Assembly: GCA_013398275.1 (NCBI GenBank)
Contig: VZSE01012476.1
Location: 2,380,644-2,444,643 of the forward strand
Length of the DNA: 64,000 nt
Source of the DNA: Promerops cafer
Taxonomy: Eukaryota; Chordata; Aves; Passeriformes; Nectariniidae
Direction of reading: 5' to 3'
Shown: positions 1 through 13,300 of the stretch, in pieces
Layout of the letters: each line of letters opens with the position of its first letter
Numbering within the stretch: the stretch's first letter is position 1
Translations under genes and position numbers: made by a program
The notes under the pieces: model-generated
The model's input: the letters and a program-made list of their open reading frames with translations, nothing else
Databases searched by the model: none
Told to the model about the DNA's origin: nothing

Positions 1-3000
1 AGAGACCAGAACTTCACTGGATAAACTAAACAACTCCTACGTGTTTTAGATAGTTTCCCTCGGCCTCTTTCTCTCTCTCATGCATGTGTGTCTGCATCTC
101 TCAGTGCTCAACACTCCCTAAGCTGAAACAAGAGGACACAACAGCATTTACTAGGCTTGCAGACATAGCTGAAGAGCAGGCAAGGTCTGCTCTTTCAGTA
201 GTCAATAGTGTCATGGGGTGGGGGAACACTGGATAATTTCTTAATGACATGATGAGCCCTAATATTTATGTGGTAATATGACAACTTTAGGAATTGCTGC
301 CAGTAAAATGAGACTGAGCCGACGGGGAAAGAAGAGGAAAGAAGCATAGATTTTGAGTCAGTCTACTAACTTTTTGGTAATTTTCCTGCCAATTCTTACT
401 TCCTGTGAGACACAGTGTGGGTAGTACTAACATTTGGCATAAGCTGTAGCTTCTCTTTTGGGCATGTGACAGAAAGCTCTTTTCCTTTTGGAGATGTACT
501 TGTTATGTCTGATGCTGTAGGAGGGAGACTGAATGGCAGAAAAAATCAATTTCTTCATCATAATTATGTTGAGAGCAATCTGAAAAAGCGTATGTATAGA
601 ATGACTACAGTGATAAAATCTAAAGATCTTTGACCACAAAGAGCTGCAATAATGATGAGCCTCTGTCCCACAACGCTTTATGGTCTACAAGTATCAAACA
701 TAAGAGAAAGAAACAGATCAATGGCAAGGTGGTTGAATTGCAATTTGTGTCCATCCACAGCTGTGCAAGTCTCCTGGTTTTTTTTTCCCCCTTAAAGTCC
801 AAAACAGTGCATAAAGCCTGCACTAAGCTAAACAGGAGGGGGCTTATATAACAGGAATTAATGGACTGGCAATGTAAAGGACCATGTGTACAAAGCGTCA
901 GGCAAAAATATTGCTCAGTATGATTTTACATTTCTTGATTGTAAGACAACAGTGAAATGATTTGTTTGAAATTCCTTCTAGCATTTAGTAGATAGGACCC
1001 ATTATTACCTCACATCTAATTCTCTCTGGAGCAGAAAAATCCCTGTACAATATGCTCAGAATACCACATAGTAGATAATGAGATTCAGTCCAACGCCTGG
1101 ATTTAAACAGCCTGGAATTTTGGGATTCCAGTTTACTGTATGAAACCACATGAACCTGAATTCCTAATTTTAAGAGCTATTGGATCCAAAACTGGCTCCA
1201 GATCCAATAAAAGAGTCACATAACTAAAGCCAAAATGTAGATCTTGTCTTTCCGTTTCCCAAACCTCTAGAGTTGTTCCTCAAATCTTATCCAGAGCTGC
1301 CCCTGTAGTGTCTTCATAGAGAAAGTTCATTCCTAAATCTCTTCGAGATGTAGAAATGAGGGCTTCCTCTCCCTGATCAGGGTGAGGGGGACAATCACCT
1401 AAAACAATCTTAGAGCATATGTAACAAAACTAGATCCCTTTCAGGATAGGAGGGCTCTGCCCAGGTATTTTCTGAAATAGTGGCAGCAACTATTAAATAA
1501 TTGCCGAATTATTTTGAATTGTTGAATTATTACATCATTATATAAATTATTAAATACATATATTACATAATGCTTGCCTCTGCTCCTGTGAAGTGCACCC
1601 AGAAGACAGTACAGCCCTCAAGAGGGAAAGTCCTGTGACCAAGAGACAGGAATGTCCACCTCTAAGGGAACTGTCCTTCTTCCAGTCACTTCTATATTTA
1701 CATTTAGCAGCTTTGGATGAAATGGTATAAACCTGTAAAGGAATCACACTCTATAGTTCTTGCTTTTACACATCATGACTGCAGAGAAATTTTTCACTCT
1801 TCAGTATCACACATCTACCTTTAAATCAGGGCTAGAAAGAAGTAATTCTGAAGAAGGGTGACAAATGCAAGTTCATAAGTGGTTTCTGCTCACATTTTAA
1901 CTTAGCAATAATGCACATTGAATGGGCAACAAAATCCTATAATTTGGAAAAAAATACCTAATATAGTCTGGTAAAAAGTACAGATTTCTGTCCTAAATAC
2001 AGACTATTTGAACAAAAGCTATCACTCCTCTCAGATATAGTCATACGCCTATCCATATAACTCAGTGTACATTGGTCTGACTGCATTCATTTTGCTGAAA
2101 TTACTCCAGAAGTAAATTAAGTCCTGACTAGTTCTTTCCCAGGAAAGTCCAAACCTGTTAATGTAGGTTAGGGGTGTAAACAGGCTCAAAACAGAGAGGA
2201 AAATCCATTATCATCTTTTAAATGTTCCGGTAAAGACCGCAGGTGTACTTCAAGAGAAGACTAACTTGCTGGAAACAATTGTTAGGGAAATGTCCCTTTG
2301 TATTGTCCCTGTTCTGCTGCCTTTTACTTCCATTGCTAGCTGCTGCTGTTGGAAATGGGCTGGAGGGGAGCTTTGGGTAGTCATTGTACTTTTCTCTCCA
2401 GCATGTCTTCTTACTGTCTTCTTATCTCCTTATGATCCTCTCTATTCCTTAAGGACAAAGAGCACCCTAAATACTCCCAGTTCCCCACTGGGATAAGAAA
2501 GTTAACTAGTTCCTAGACCATCTTTAAGGCCAAAGCAGTTGCACTGCAGTCCTGGGTTGTCAGAAGCACAGATGACCAGCTGCCAGGATTTGTGCTTCCT
2601 CCAGGCACATTTTGGGACTTGCTGGTTTGTCTCCTTTAGCAGTTACTTGGAATTTATGAGACTTTCCAGCAGTTGAGACATCACTTACCTACTTCACACA
2701 TGTAAAAGCACTCACCCCTCTGTCTGTGCTAGTCACCACAAAATTCAGCAGTGGATTGACCATTTTAAAAAAAAAAAAAAGTTTTCTAGTCATCAAAATA
2801 AAGTTTGTCCATTCAGACAGCCCTAAAACCTTAATCACATCCCAGCTAGACAAAATGAAAGATAATAATAAAAACTGACGTCCTGGAGAACTCAGGATTT
2901 CAGAATGCCCTATGGGTGGCTCCCACTGCCAGAGGGATAGGACAAACTCCAGAAATCAGTGACCTGTGCCAAAAATACTAAGCAAGTAACATTTTGTTTA

Positions 3001-4216
3001 AAACTGAGAGCTGATGTTGGCAAAAGGACTGCAGCTGCTGTAAATGTCACTTGTGCATGAAAGACACAATAGGCACTTAAGCTATTAGTACTCAAAACAT
3101 TTGAGGTTTTATAGATCAGATGTAGCTTAAAGAGGAGATGCAGGATGGCAGGCAGTGAAGATCATGCAGTCCAGGTGGCACGTACTTTCTGCTTGGGAAA
3201 TTCCCTTTCCTAGGCAGGCAGCTGTGCCCTCCAGCTGTAACCTCCAAACAGAATTCAGGTGCAACACATGCTGCAAGTCTCAGGTTAAGAAAGAAGGTGA
3301 TGACTGTAATGAAACCCAAAATAAATTGTCCCAGGCAATAATAAATATTCATCAAAGGCATTTGTGTCATCTTTTCTTGTGTGTGCATCCAGAAAATGAT
3401 AGAGACAAAGCAAAACCTGGGGAGAAAACATCAATTGTCCCTAATTCAGACAAGCTGAAACATCATTTACACTTTCTTCTACTTGCTTTTTCCCTTCCAT
3501 AATCATTTTTTGACATTTGACAGGATACCTGGGAGCCAGCTCCCATTTGTGTCCCAATACACTACAGCTGTTGGATAACTCCTTCAGTTGCATCAGAGGA
3601 GAATCAGCTACACAGTCACTGATCCTACACCTTCTGTCCCCATAGTCCCACGCATGAGCAGAGAGGGAGGGTTGGTGTCTGCCTGTGGGGGAATGATTGT
3701 CAGACATTGGCCCACTGAGAATGCAGAGAAGGAAGGTGCAGAAGCACGTAACTGTGGTGCCTGATAGGCTGTGCATGACTAAAGTTTACTAGTAATGTAA
3801 ACCTTTCTCTTGCATTACGCAGGAGATGTTGCTTCTGAAGATTAGCTGGCTCATCCTCTTACATTTAGCAGCTTTGGACTTGACTTCCTCCATCCCCTAG
3901 AGAAACACCTTCTCGCTGCAGACCTATAGGTCAAATTCCATTTACAAATCCCACGAGAATTCTCGACTCAGGGTTTACTTCTCCCTCTCATCTCTAGCAC
4001 TAGTGTGGCCAAAGATGGATCAACAAATGGCTAATTTAGATGGGCTGCACTGGAAAATTTATAGCCCAGTTTCTTCCTATTGTGTTCATTTATTTGACTG
4101 AAAATTGGATTAAAACTGAGGTACAGTGTGGTAAACAAGAATTGATAAACCTTTGCTGGGAGATTGGGTCAAGTGTAGCTCAGTCTGACGTGTGCCTGTT
4201 TCTGTCTTTGTGGCAG
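1..4216. other. Non-coding sequence upstream of the FHL2 start-codon exon
   Basis: No exon, RNA gene or recognisable mobile element was found here. It is AT-rich, with a run of A at about 2767-2781 and only short chance open frames. Since the exon at 4217 begins at a splice acceptor, this stretch is most likely the last part of a 5' intron of FHL2. The non-coding first exon or exons of FHL2 either lie left of the window or are too poorly conserved to see. Confidence 0.6.
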
Positions 4217-4396
4217 GGTAGCTGGACTCCAGACACCAACATGACTGAACGCTTTGATTGCCACTTCTGCAAAGAGTCTCTATTTGGTAAGAAGTACATC
4301 CTGAAGGAGGACAGCCCCTACTGTGTGAAATGTTATGAAAATCTTTATTCCAACACCTGTGAGGAATGCAAAAAGCCTATTGGTGCTGACTGCAAG
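4217..4396 (+). CDS. FHL2: FHL2 coding exon 1 (codons 1-52) with 24 bases of 5' UTR
   Basis: A splice acceptor ends at 4216, then 24 untranslated bases lead to the ATG at 4241. The exon encodes the half LIM finger and the first two ligands of LIM1 (CEEC at 40-43), ending after TGC AAG at a GTATG donor, phase 0. The frame stays open upstream to another ATG at 4040, but the acceptor lies between them, and human FHL2 starts with MTERFDC, which is exactly the sequence at 4241. Confidence 0.95.
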
Positions 4397-7300
4397 GTAT
4401 GTTGGATTTGTGTCTTGTTACAGAAACCTTGACAGAGCAGCCTGGATACAGAGCTCTGAGACCTGGAAGGATCCAGCCTAACAGCTACACAGGGGATTCT
4501 TTTGATGGGAGAGCATGTTTTCTGGACCCCTGTATCTGTTTTGTATCGTTTCACTTGGCAAACCCTTCTTTACCCAGCATGGTAACAGAAATGCACTCCT
4601 GTAAAGCACAGAATGATCTGATGCACTGATGTAAGAAATTCTCTTTAATTCATTGGAAGAGCCTTTCCTCAGGGCTAGCTGGGATCTGAAAGGGTGACAG
4701 AAGCTGGTTGGGCCTACTTTTGGGTCAGAGGGAGCTAAGCCACTGCTGGCTTTGCAGTGACCACACTTCTGAGGTCATCAAGAGACAAGACACACTCAAG
4801 CCAAGGTGCTAACTTGGAGGTCACAGAAATCTAGATAATGCTGACCCAAGAAATAAATCAGATAGAGTCAGAAAAATAAGCCTTTTAAATACAGAATGAT
4901 GATAGTGGAGTCTAATTAAAGAAAGGGATGGACAGAGCAGAGGCCTTGCTTGCTTGAGTTATGCTCTGCTACAACACATGGAAACACCCGCCTGGTACAG
5001 ATTAGTTGTGACCACCTGTATTTCTTTTAAGTTAATTAAAACAAATGGAGATCATGCCAGTTTCAGCCTTCCTGAATGAAGACAGAGGAGCCATCCAGTG
5101 AAGTGTCTGTTATACAGCTACCAGCAGACTTCATCAGATACACATCCTCTGTGCATAAAATTGACCTGCTCAAAGTTGGGCAAGATTTTCACTGACAGAG
5201 TGAGATTGCAGTAGAACTGAAATTTGTATTGCATGGCCATAGGATTCTTCACTGACCCAAGGGGATCTGATTTTTGATTTCCCACTGCTGATCCGTGCCT
5301 CTAGAAAGACAAACTAATTCCCACTAGTGATTCTACCGCTCAGTCACTAGTTCAGAGATATAAAAATATATACTCATTCAGATTTGAAAAAATAAATGTC
5401 TCATACCTTCCAAATTGATCTACAACAACCTATTGGCAAATCAGTAGGAAAGTCCCTTTCAGAAGCCTTAAAAAGGTAAAAATGTTTCACCACTAAGGGA
5501 ACTGGCAATAATCTGTAAGAAGGTATAAAATTGCCAGCTTTCCTACAGCTCATAAATATTCAGGTTAGAGATGAGATACAGCTGGCCTGGCATGACCTGA
5601 AAAAGCAAAATATTCCTGCCTTGTTCCAGAATGTGCTTTTGTTTTAAGGTCTCTTTCTAATCCCCTGAGAAGATATTTCCATGTGTTGATAGTCAAGAAT
5701 TTAAAAACTTGGACCAGCTTCAACAAATCTTGGTCAAAGTATTCAGGAATTAATCGGGCTGAACTTTTCAACCCAGATTTATGTATTTAAGGAGTGTGGG
5801 TGTTATCTGATATACTGCTTTTCTTTACTTTTAAGTGAGACACACTCTAATAACAGATAGGAAAAAAAAAACAAAAAGCCCCAACTGTCTGCAATCTAAG
5901 AATATTTTATCTACGTAAAGAACCAGAACTATATGTGGAAAACACAACTAAGAAATAGTAAATAAAGATTTCTTAAAGAGCTATAAAGAGTGCCAGAAAC
6001 AAACATGTCCTTTTTTTGTTTCTGTGCTGTTGTTCATGCCTGTCCATGCTTTATGCTGTAGCTTTTGAAGCTGTTGAGCAATTTTAAGCAAATTCTGACA
6101 GATGGATAAAAGTTGAAACTTAAATTCCTGCAAGTTTTCAAAAAGATCCCTGTGTTTGGGTAGAAAAAGAGATCCTATGAATGTTCTCACTGAGAAGAAA
6201 ACTAGAGCAGTTTTTCAATGACAGTAATAGACACTAGAGAACACATTGAGAGAGCCCTTACAAGTGCCTCAGCCACAAGATAAGTTTCAGATGAAGTGTG
6301 TGCACTATATGACTGAGCATAATTCAGCCATGAAGCAGTCACAAAAAAATCAGTCTTCTCCTCATTAAACTGTACGGATACGTAGGTATATAAATACATA
6401 AGAAATACACACACATATCTATGCATTTTTACATAAATCTTTTTACACATTGCATTTACTTTTTCACCTGAACAAAGAAGATAAGTTGCACTATGTTTGG
6501 GAATGAAACCAGCATGTTTACTGCATGTATGAAATGGACTCCAATTTGTTTGTATGCTTGACATAACCTAAAAATGTAAAATTTGGAATAAAAAACCTAA
6601 TGGAGTGACAGTGTCATGAGAAAAGGTCACATCCAGGCCTCTGCATCTGGCAGTGGTGTCCACACTTATATCCACATTACAACCTGGAATGTCCCATAAA
6701 GTTCTCACATCAGATTTTCCTTTGCAAGTCCCTTCTTGGCCACTATTATTTCTCTACACCAAGAAAAGCTGCACTGAGAACCAGATGCTCTTAATTTCCT
6801 TCTTTCCCACCCTCCCAATTACACTCAAACCTCCTATAACTGACAGGGTTAAACCAAAGTGAAACCCCAGGTGCTGAGAAGATGACACTTGTAAAACTTG
6901 AATTCTGACAGCACTGGACTCTGAGAGGATGAAATTGATGCTGGATTTTCACACTGTGTATTAGCTATAGCACAGAGAGCCCACAAGACAACAATGCTCT
7001 AGAGAAACTTACCTTGAATTCAAGTCAGGGGAGAATTTTCTTCACTATCTTTCTAGTCTTTAAGGTAGTTTATGGGTAACTGTGAACATGACTGAGTAGT
7101 AACTAATTTGTTCTTTATTTTAAAAGAACAAATCTTTTCCACCAGAAAACCCTGGAATGACAACATATGTCTGAATGACACCTTTGGCCATTTCCTTAAC
7201 TGTAAACACTTCCAGCTGATGCTTGCGAAGCTTTCACAGACAAATTAAAAGCTGCATATACTGAGTGGTAGGAGGCACCAGCAGGCAGTATGCAAACATG

Positions 7301-10300
7301 ATGCCATTTCTCTCACACCTATTACACATTATCCATATGCCAACAGGTTATAGGAGAAATTTACTTTTTCTAGAAAAAATTGGCATTTTATTTGCTAAGT
7401 CCCTGGTGAATGCTCACTACACCTACAGTTTCATGCTTATTTCTGGAAATCCATACATCTTGTACCCATTTGCTTAACTGCTGAAGGGTTACTTTTGGTT
7501 GATTTTGGCTTTTTTAATACTTTCCTTGCAGATCCTATGGTATAGAAACCATTGCAAACACAGGAAATACCTACAGTAATCCTGTGTTTAATGCAGTCCA
7601 CAAGTTGGCCTTGGCAGGCAGAAAGGGGTGAAAACTCTCTCTGTGAAATGTGAAAATTAAATTAAGAGTGGATTGTGAGATACAGCTACTGTGTCAGCAC
7701 GCAGGCCAAAAATGGCTCAAAATGGTCATTCTCACACATAAACTAAACAAAAAAAATAAAACCTCCAGTAATGAGGATCAGGAAAGGGAAAAAGTAATTA
7801 TTTTTCCTCATTTTTAATATTTAAACCCTGTCCCAACATGCAACACTTTTTCAGCTCATTGCTGAATCTCAGTCTAGTTGTTGTAAAGTGAAACAGTAGA
7901 CGAGGTGGATACCTTGATATCGTCTTTAACATGTAAGGAGCTGAGTACAGCACAATATCTCTTGTTTTTATCTTTTCTCAACATACTTTTATAGGTGTGT
8001 GCCAGTCTAACATACTTAAGTGTTTTGCTACAGGGTATGAGTAGCTAAAATGTGCACAGCATTTAGGTGGCGTAGCCCATTTCCTACATTCAACCTTCTG
8101 AAAATACCATTGTGTCAGGCAAAAAAGCCATGAACAACATATACAGTTACTGCTCTGGTAATAAGCTCTCTAATCTCCTTCTTCCTACTGGGTCCCTGTT
8201 GAAACCCTGTTCCAGAGAAATGGTACTGCAAAATGGCTTCAGTTTGCTTAAACTTAAAAAGCCTGAGGAGAAGACAATGTAAATGTAGGGTATGAGGAGC
8301 CCAAGCTTGACCCAGTTAACTGGTAACCCTAGTCTAAGGGGGTCTTCTGAGTTTTTTTTAAAAACACACTTTTATAAGTCATGCAGTCCCACCCTAGAGG
8401 CCAAATTAACCATGCTGGAGCAAAACTATACAGAGATATGGAGAATCTGTAAAACTTGATCTTGCCAATGTTAATGGTTATGTTGTCAAAATTTTCTTTG
8501 TGGATATCATAATGAAAATAAGTGAAAATACAACAGGAATTAGTTGTGTACCACTTGTACCTTCTACTGGAACAGATTTATTTGGGGTACAATCAGCTAG
8601 CATAAACTAGAATTCACATGCCTAGACTAAATCTGATGTTCTTTCAGCTTAACAGAGGAGCTGACATTCAGAAAGCTTTAAGTCAGTTTTTACACATGCT
8701 TTTCCAGTACAGAATTTGCTCCAGATCAATACATCCACAGCTTAGGGACAAGCCAAAGGCTCCAGTAATATATACAACATGCTGAAATAGACCAAACCTC
8801 CTTTTCAGTGACCTAAGGACACTCATGATGCATAAATGGTTCCATCAGTACCTCGGACTTCCTTGCTTTCAGAGGTGACAGATTCAGAGAGAGAAAGCAA
8901 TATCCATTTCATCAGTCTAATATTCCACTGTCAAAACCAGACATCTTAGACTCTCTCTACATTCAATGACAATAGCTGTTATAGTAATCCAGAGTAGCTA
9001 AAGATTATTCAATCCACTTTTTATCTTGGGTACTTTTTGTTGTAGTTTTGCTTCATGACTTCATCATGATGAAATATCTGCTACTGTCACCTACCCAGCT
9101 ACTGCCTATAAAATCTTGCCATCATAACTGACTCAGGGATCAAATCTTTCATCATTGACATCTAATCTTTGTCTTCATTACTCCTTTTCCAAAAGGCATG
9201 CACCTTCTTCAGGGTATAATTTCATTGATAAAATAAGCATACATCAGCACATGAATTTTGAATATTAAAAAATAGCTTGCTAAAATTGCAAAAACAGGAA
9301 ATGACAGCTAGTGAGGAAAAATGATTGAATACATCATGTTACAAGAGAAAGAAAATCAGATCCATTGTTCTACTTTCTAAAAGGCAAATTTCAGTTCTTT
9401 TGGAAAGCACTGTATATTGTATTTTTCTGTTGAAAATAAATTGTAAGACCAGATTTAGGCTATTTGACTTCACCTAAAGAGAAGGGGAAAAAAAGTAACT
9501 TCCAAAGAAAATTGGTTTGAATTCGCTATTAGAAAAGATTAAATTTTTAGTCAGAATTTTGTGTTGTTTCAAAAGGATTTAGCTGAAATGAATAGATGAG
9601 CTGAATAAACAACTGTTTGCAAGCTGTAAAGTGGAAGTATTAGATATTCTATCACACAGTGCAATTTCAGAGATGAAAGACACTTTGGGTATCAATTGTT
9701 ACTCACAATGATTCAAAAAATGTAGGTGAGTAGCACAGGTGTTCAAACAGAAATGTTTAATTGCATGGCCAAATTCTGACAGAAATTACTGCAGTTTAAC
9801 AAGCTACCACATATCAGCTGAGCTAGATGAAACTATTTCAGTGTTTCCTGCTAGCTGTTTATGAGAACAAGGCTCCTATAGACACAATGTTGTTTTAGGT
9901 TAACCTAAATCTGTGGTATCTTGCTCTGGGCTAAGATTGCACATTTGGAGTTACCTGTGACTGTACTGACTGACATAGTCCAGCTTCTGCCAGATCAGGT
10001 ATGAACCCTTTGTGATGCTTCACACAACTGAAAAATTGGAATTCATTATTCTACCACTCGCCCTTCTCCTTCAGTTAACCCCATGAGTTTAGTGCCTGCA
10101 ATAAATACACAGCTAGAACCTGAGAAGTTATTTTGGCTGAATTTTTATATCCCTATTCATGACAATTTCTAGCCTCTCACATTCCCAACCCAAACCAGAG
10201 CCTCTATATTTTGGGGTAGACAGTGTTTCTTGTAATCATCCAAGCTCTATTTTGTTTCAAGTCCAAAGACACCGTTCAAGTGTTACACAAACAGTGTATT

Positions 10301-13300
10301 TGAATTTAAAATTTAAATTTTAAAAAGCACAATCCACCCTTTTACGTCACAATTTTGAGAAGGACTGTTTCTTTTAAATAATAAGAGAAACCACTGTGAA
10401 GAGTATTTTAAATACTAACACGGCCACACTAATCCCTTGGCCAGTACTCTGGCCCACTGGATGCAGGTACAATGTGGTCTTGTATCTTTCAGTAGAATCC
10501 ACATCTGAAATACAGGTAAACCAAAACACAAGAGTCAGTAAAAATTTGTTGTAGTGAAAAAAATCCCAAATAGATCAGACTCATTCCACTCTTGGTGTAA
10601 ATCTGCCAAAAAAAATACCAGAATGTGAGTGGGAAAAAATATTTCTGTTCAGGAGTAAATATCTATGAAATGAACTATAAATCAGAAATAGATAAGGCAA
10701 ATAGGGAAAGTCTATCATACCTATCAGATTAACAAGTTTTAATCCAACTCAAAAGAAGGGCTTTATTCTCAAAGGAAATCCCTAAGTGAAATTAGCTGCT
10801 CCTCTGCCACATACAAAAAGGGTTATCCTTGAACTGAAAAAGTGTTGATAACTGTCATGAGCTCCTCTTGATTTTCACAGCAAAATAAGTTCACCTTCAT
10901 CAGAACACTTTGTTTTCTTCAAAGTAGCCCCATCTTCTGGCTGGAGTTCAGATTTGGATGTGTTTGCATTCTCTGAGCTTCCAGTTGTCCAAACTATTCA
11001 TTCCACTTACTCTGTGGTTTTGGATTTCTGCAGGATCTGTCTTACAAGGACCGCCACTGGCATGAAACCTGTTTCCACTGCTTCCAGTGCAAGAATTCAT
11101 TGGTGGACAAACCTTTTGCTGCAAAAGAGGAACATCTACTTTGTACTGACTGCTACTCCAATGAATACTCTTCCAAATGTAATGAGTGCAAGAAGACTAT
11201 TATGCCAGGTTAGGATGCTCACTTTTTGGATTAAATATCAAGCCCAAACTCAGCAACATTTGTGAGAAATGTTTCTCCTTGCCTATCTCTACTAGGTCAT
11301 GCTGAACTGTATAAAAAACTCATGATGGTGCATTCTAGACCACTTCCATGACCAGAATATGTAATGTTCATAATGGCTCATAGAAGAATTTTCATTCACA
11401 TGAAAATTTTTGTCTAATTACTCTAAATTTATCTTCTCTCAGACAGATGAAAAATTGGTCAAAGTGCCTCAGGTCTTTCTTGAGCACAAAGATATGAAGA
11501 AATAAGAAAGAGCTATTTTCTTTTTCAACATGAAACATGAGGTTACAGTAATAGATTGCTAAAAACTGGTCTTCTCACATCAGTACTATAACATTCTGTG
11601 ATGATTTGAGGGCTTAAAAGTTGAAGTGCTATCAGTGCAGAAATAAAATAATAAAAGGCAATATGCAGAATCCTCATACACACTCCATAATGATTACTAC
11701 TTACTTTGGCAGCTGGTTCTGATGTTGGTCATCTCAGATAAAAAGAGGAAACCGCAACATTTTGCTCCTAGGGTGTAAAAATGAAGGCTTGGTGATGAAA
11801 TAGGACAACAATATTTAAAAGCAGATGACCCCATCTATTCATGACCGAGTTTAGGCATCTCCTATTATTCAATGTGTACCCATTTTGCTGACACAGCAAT
11901 AAAAACTGACATGCTTGGGAATAGCCAGTTCCAGTTTTAAAGCTGGAACTACATGACACAGAAAGTCCATTCACATCCCAGAAAGCTAATTGTATCCTGG
12001 GCTGCATCCAAAGCAGCATGGGCAGCAGGTCAAGGGAGGTGATTCTGCCCCTTAAATTTGCTGATGAGAGATCCCACCTGGAGTGCTGCATCCAGCTCTG
12101 GGAACCCCAACATAAGAAGAACACGGAACTGTTGGAGGAGGTCCAGAGGAGGGCCACAAAAAGGGCTGAAGCACTTTGCATATAAAGACAAGCTGAGAGA
12201 GTTGGGATTGTTCAGCCTGGAGAAGGCTCTGGGGAAACCTATTTGCAGCCTTTCAGTATTGAAAGAGGACCTAACAAAGATGGGGATAAACTTTTCAACA
12301 GGGCCTGTTGCAGTAGAACAAAGTGTAATGATTTCAAAGTAAAAGAGGGTTGATTTAGATTAGTATAAGGAATAAGTTTTCTACAACGAGGGGGTAAGGT
12401 AAAACACTGAAACAGGTTGCCCAGAGAGGTGGTGGATTCCCCATGCCTGGAAAAATTCGAGGTCAGTTTGGATGGGGTTCTGAGCAATCTGATCAAGCTG
12501 AAGGTGCCCCTGCTCACTGCAAGGGCTTGGACTAGATGATCTTCAAAGGTTCCTTTCAACCAAAACTATGTTCTATGAATTTATGATTCTATAATTTTAT
12601 GTATACATATTTTTAGTACTGTTCATCAGATTCATTGCCATTATCAGTGCTTTACTTTTTGTCTATTATTCCAGCTATATATTGATATGTAATAATGGAG
12701 ACTGGATTCAGTGACACAGAATCCCTGCTTCTCTTATAAACCAAAAGAGAAGAAATTAATTTTTGTAAGCTTTACAACTACCCACTGGTCTCTAGCTGCT
12801 TACCCAAGATAGCTGAGATGTCACCACACTGGAAGAGCAGTACACTCAGCAGGTTTTTCCTACTTACACAGCACACTGTGGTAGTACAGGAGCTACAGCA
12901 GAGGAGTATGGTCACCAGTGAAAGCATAATTTATTTTGAAAGAACCAGCAAGTGATTGGGTAGCCTTTGTGGAGACTGCTAATGCTAAACTTGCCCTCTG
13001 CTTTGAGCCGCTAAATGTAAAATGTAGATCACAGAATCACAGAATCACAGAACCATTAGTTTGGAAGAGACCTTTGAGATCATTGAGTCCAACTCAGCAC
13101 ACCTCAACTAAACCATGGCACCGAGTGCCACATCCAATCTCTTTTTAAACACATGCAGGGATGGTGACTCCACCACCTCCCCAGACAGACCATTCCAGTA
13201 CTTTATCACTCTTTCCATAAAAACTTTTTCCTACTATCCAGCCTATATTTCCCTTGGCGCAGCTTAAGGCTGTGTCCTCTCGGTCTGTCAGTTGCTGCCT

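Noticed and set aside
4040..4432. Longer open frame giving FHL2 a 67-residue N-terminal extension
   Set aside because: The in-frame upstream part lies before a splice acceptor at 4216, is unrelated to FHL proteins, and the ATG at 4241 exactly matches the known FHL2 start.
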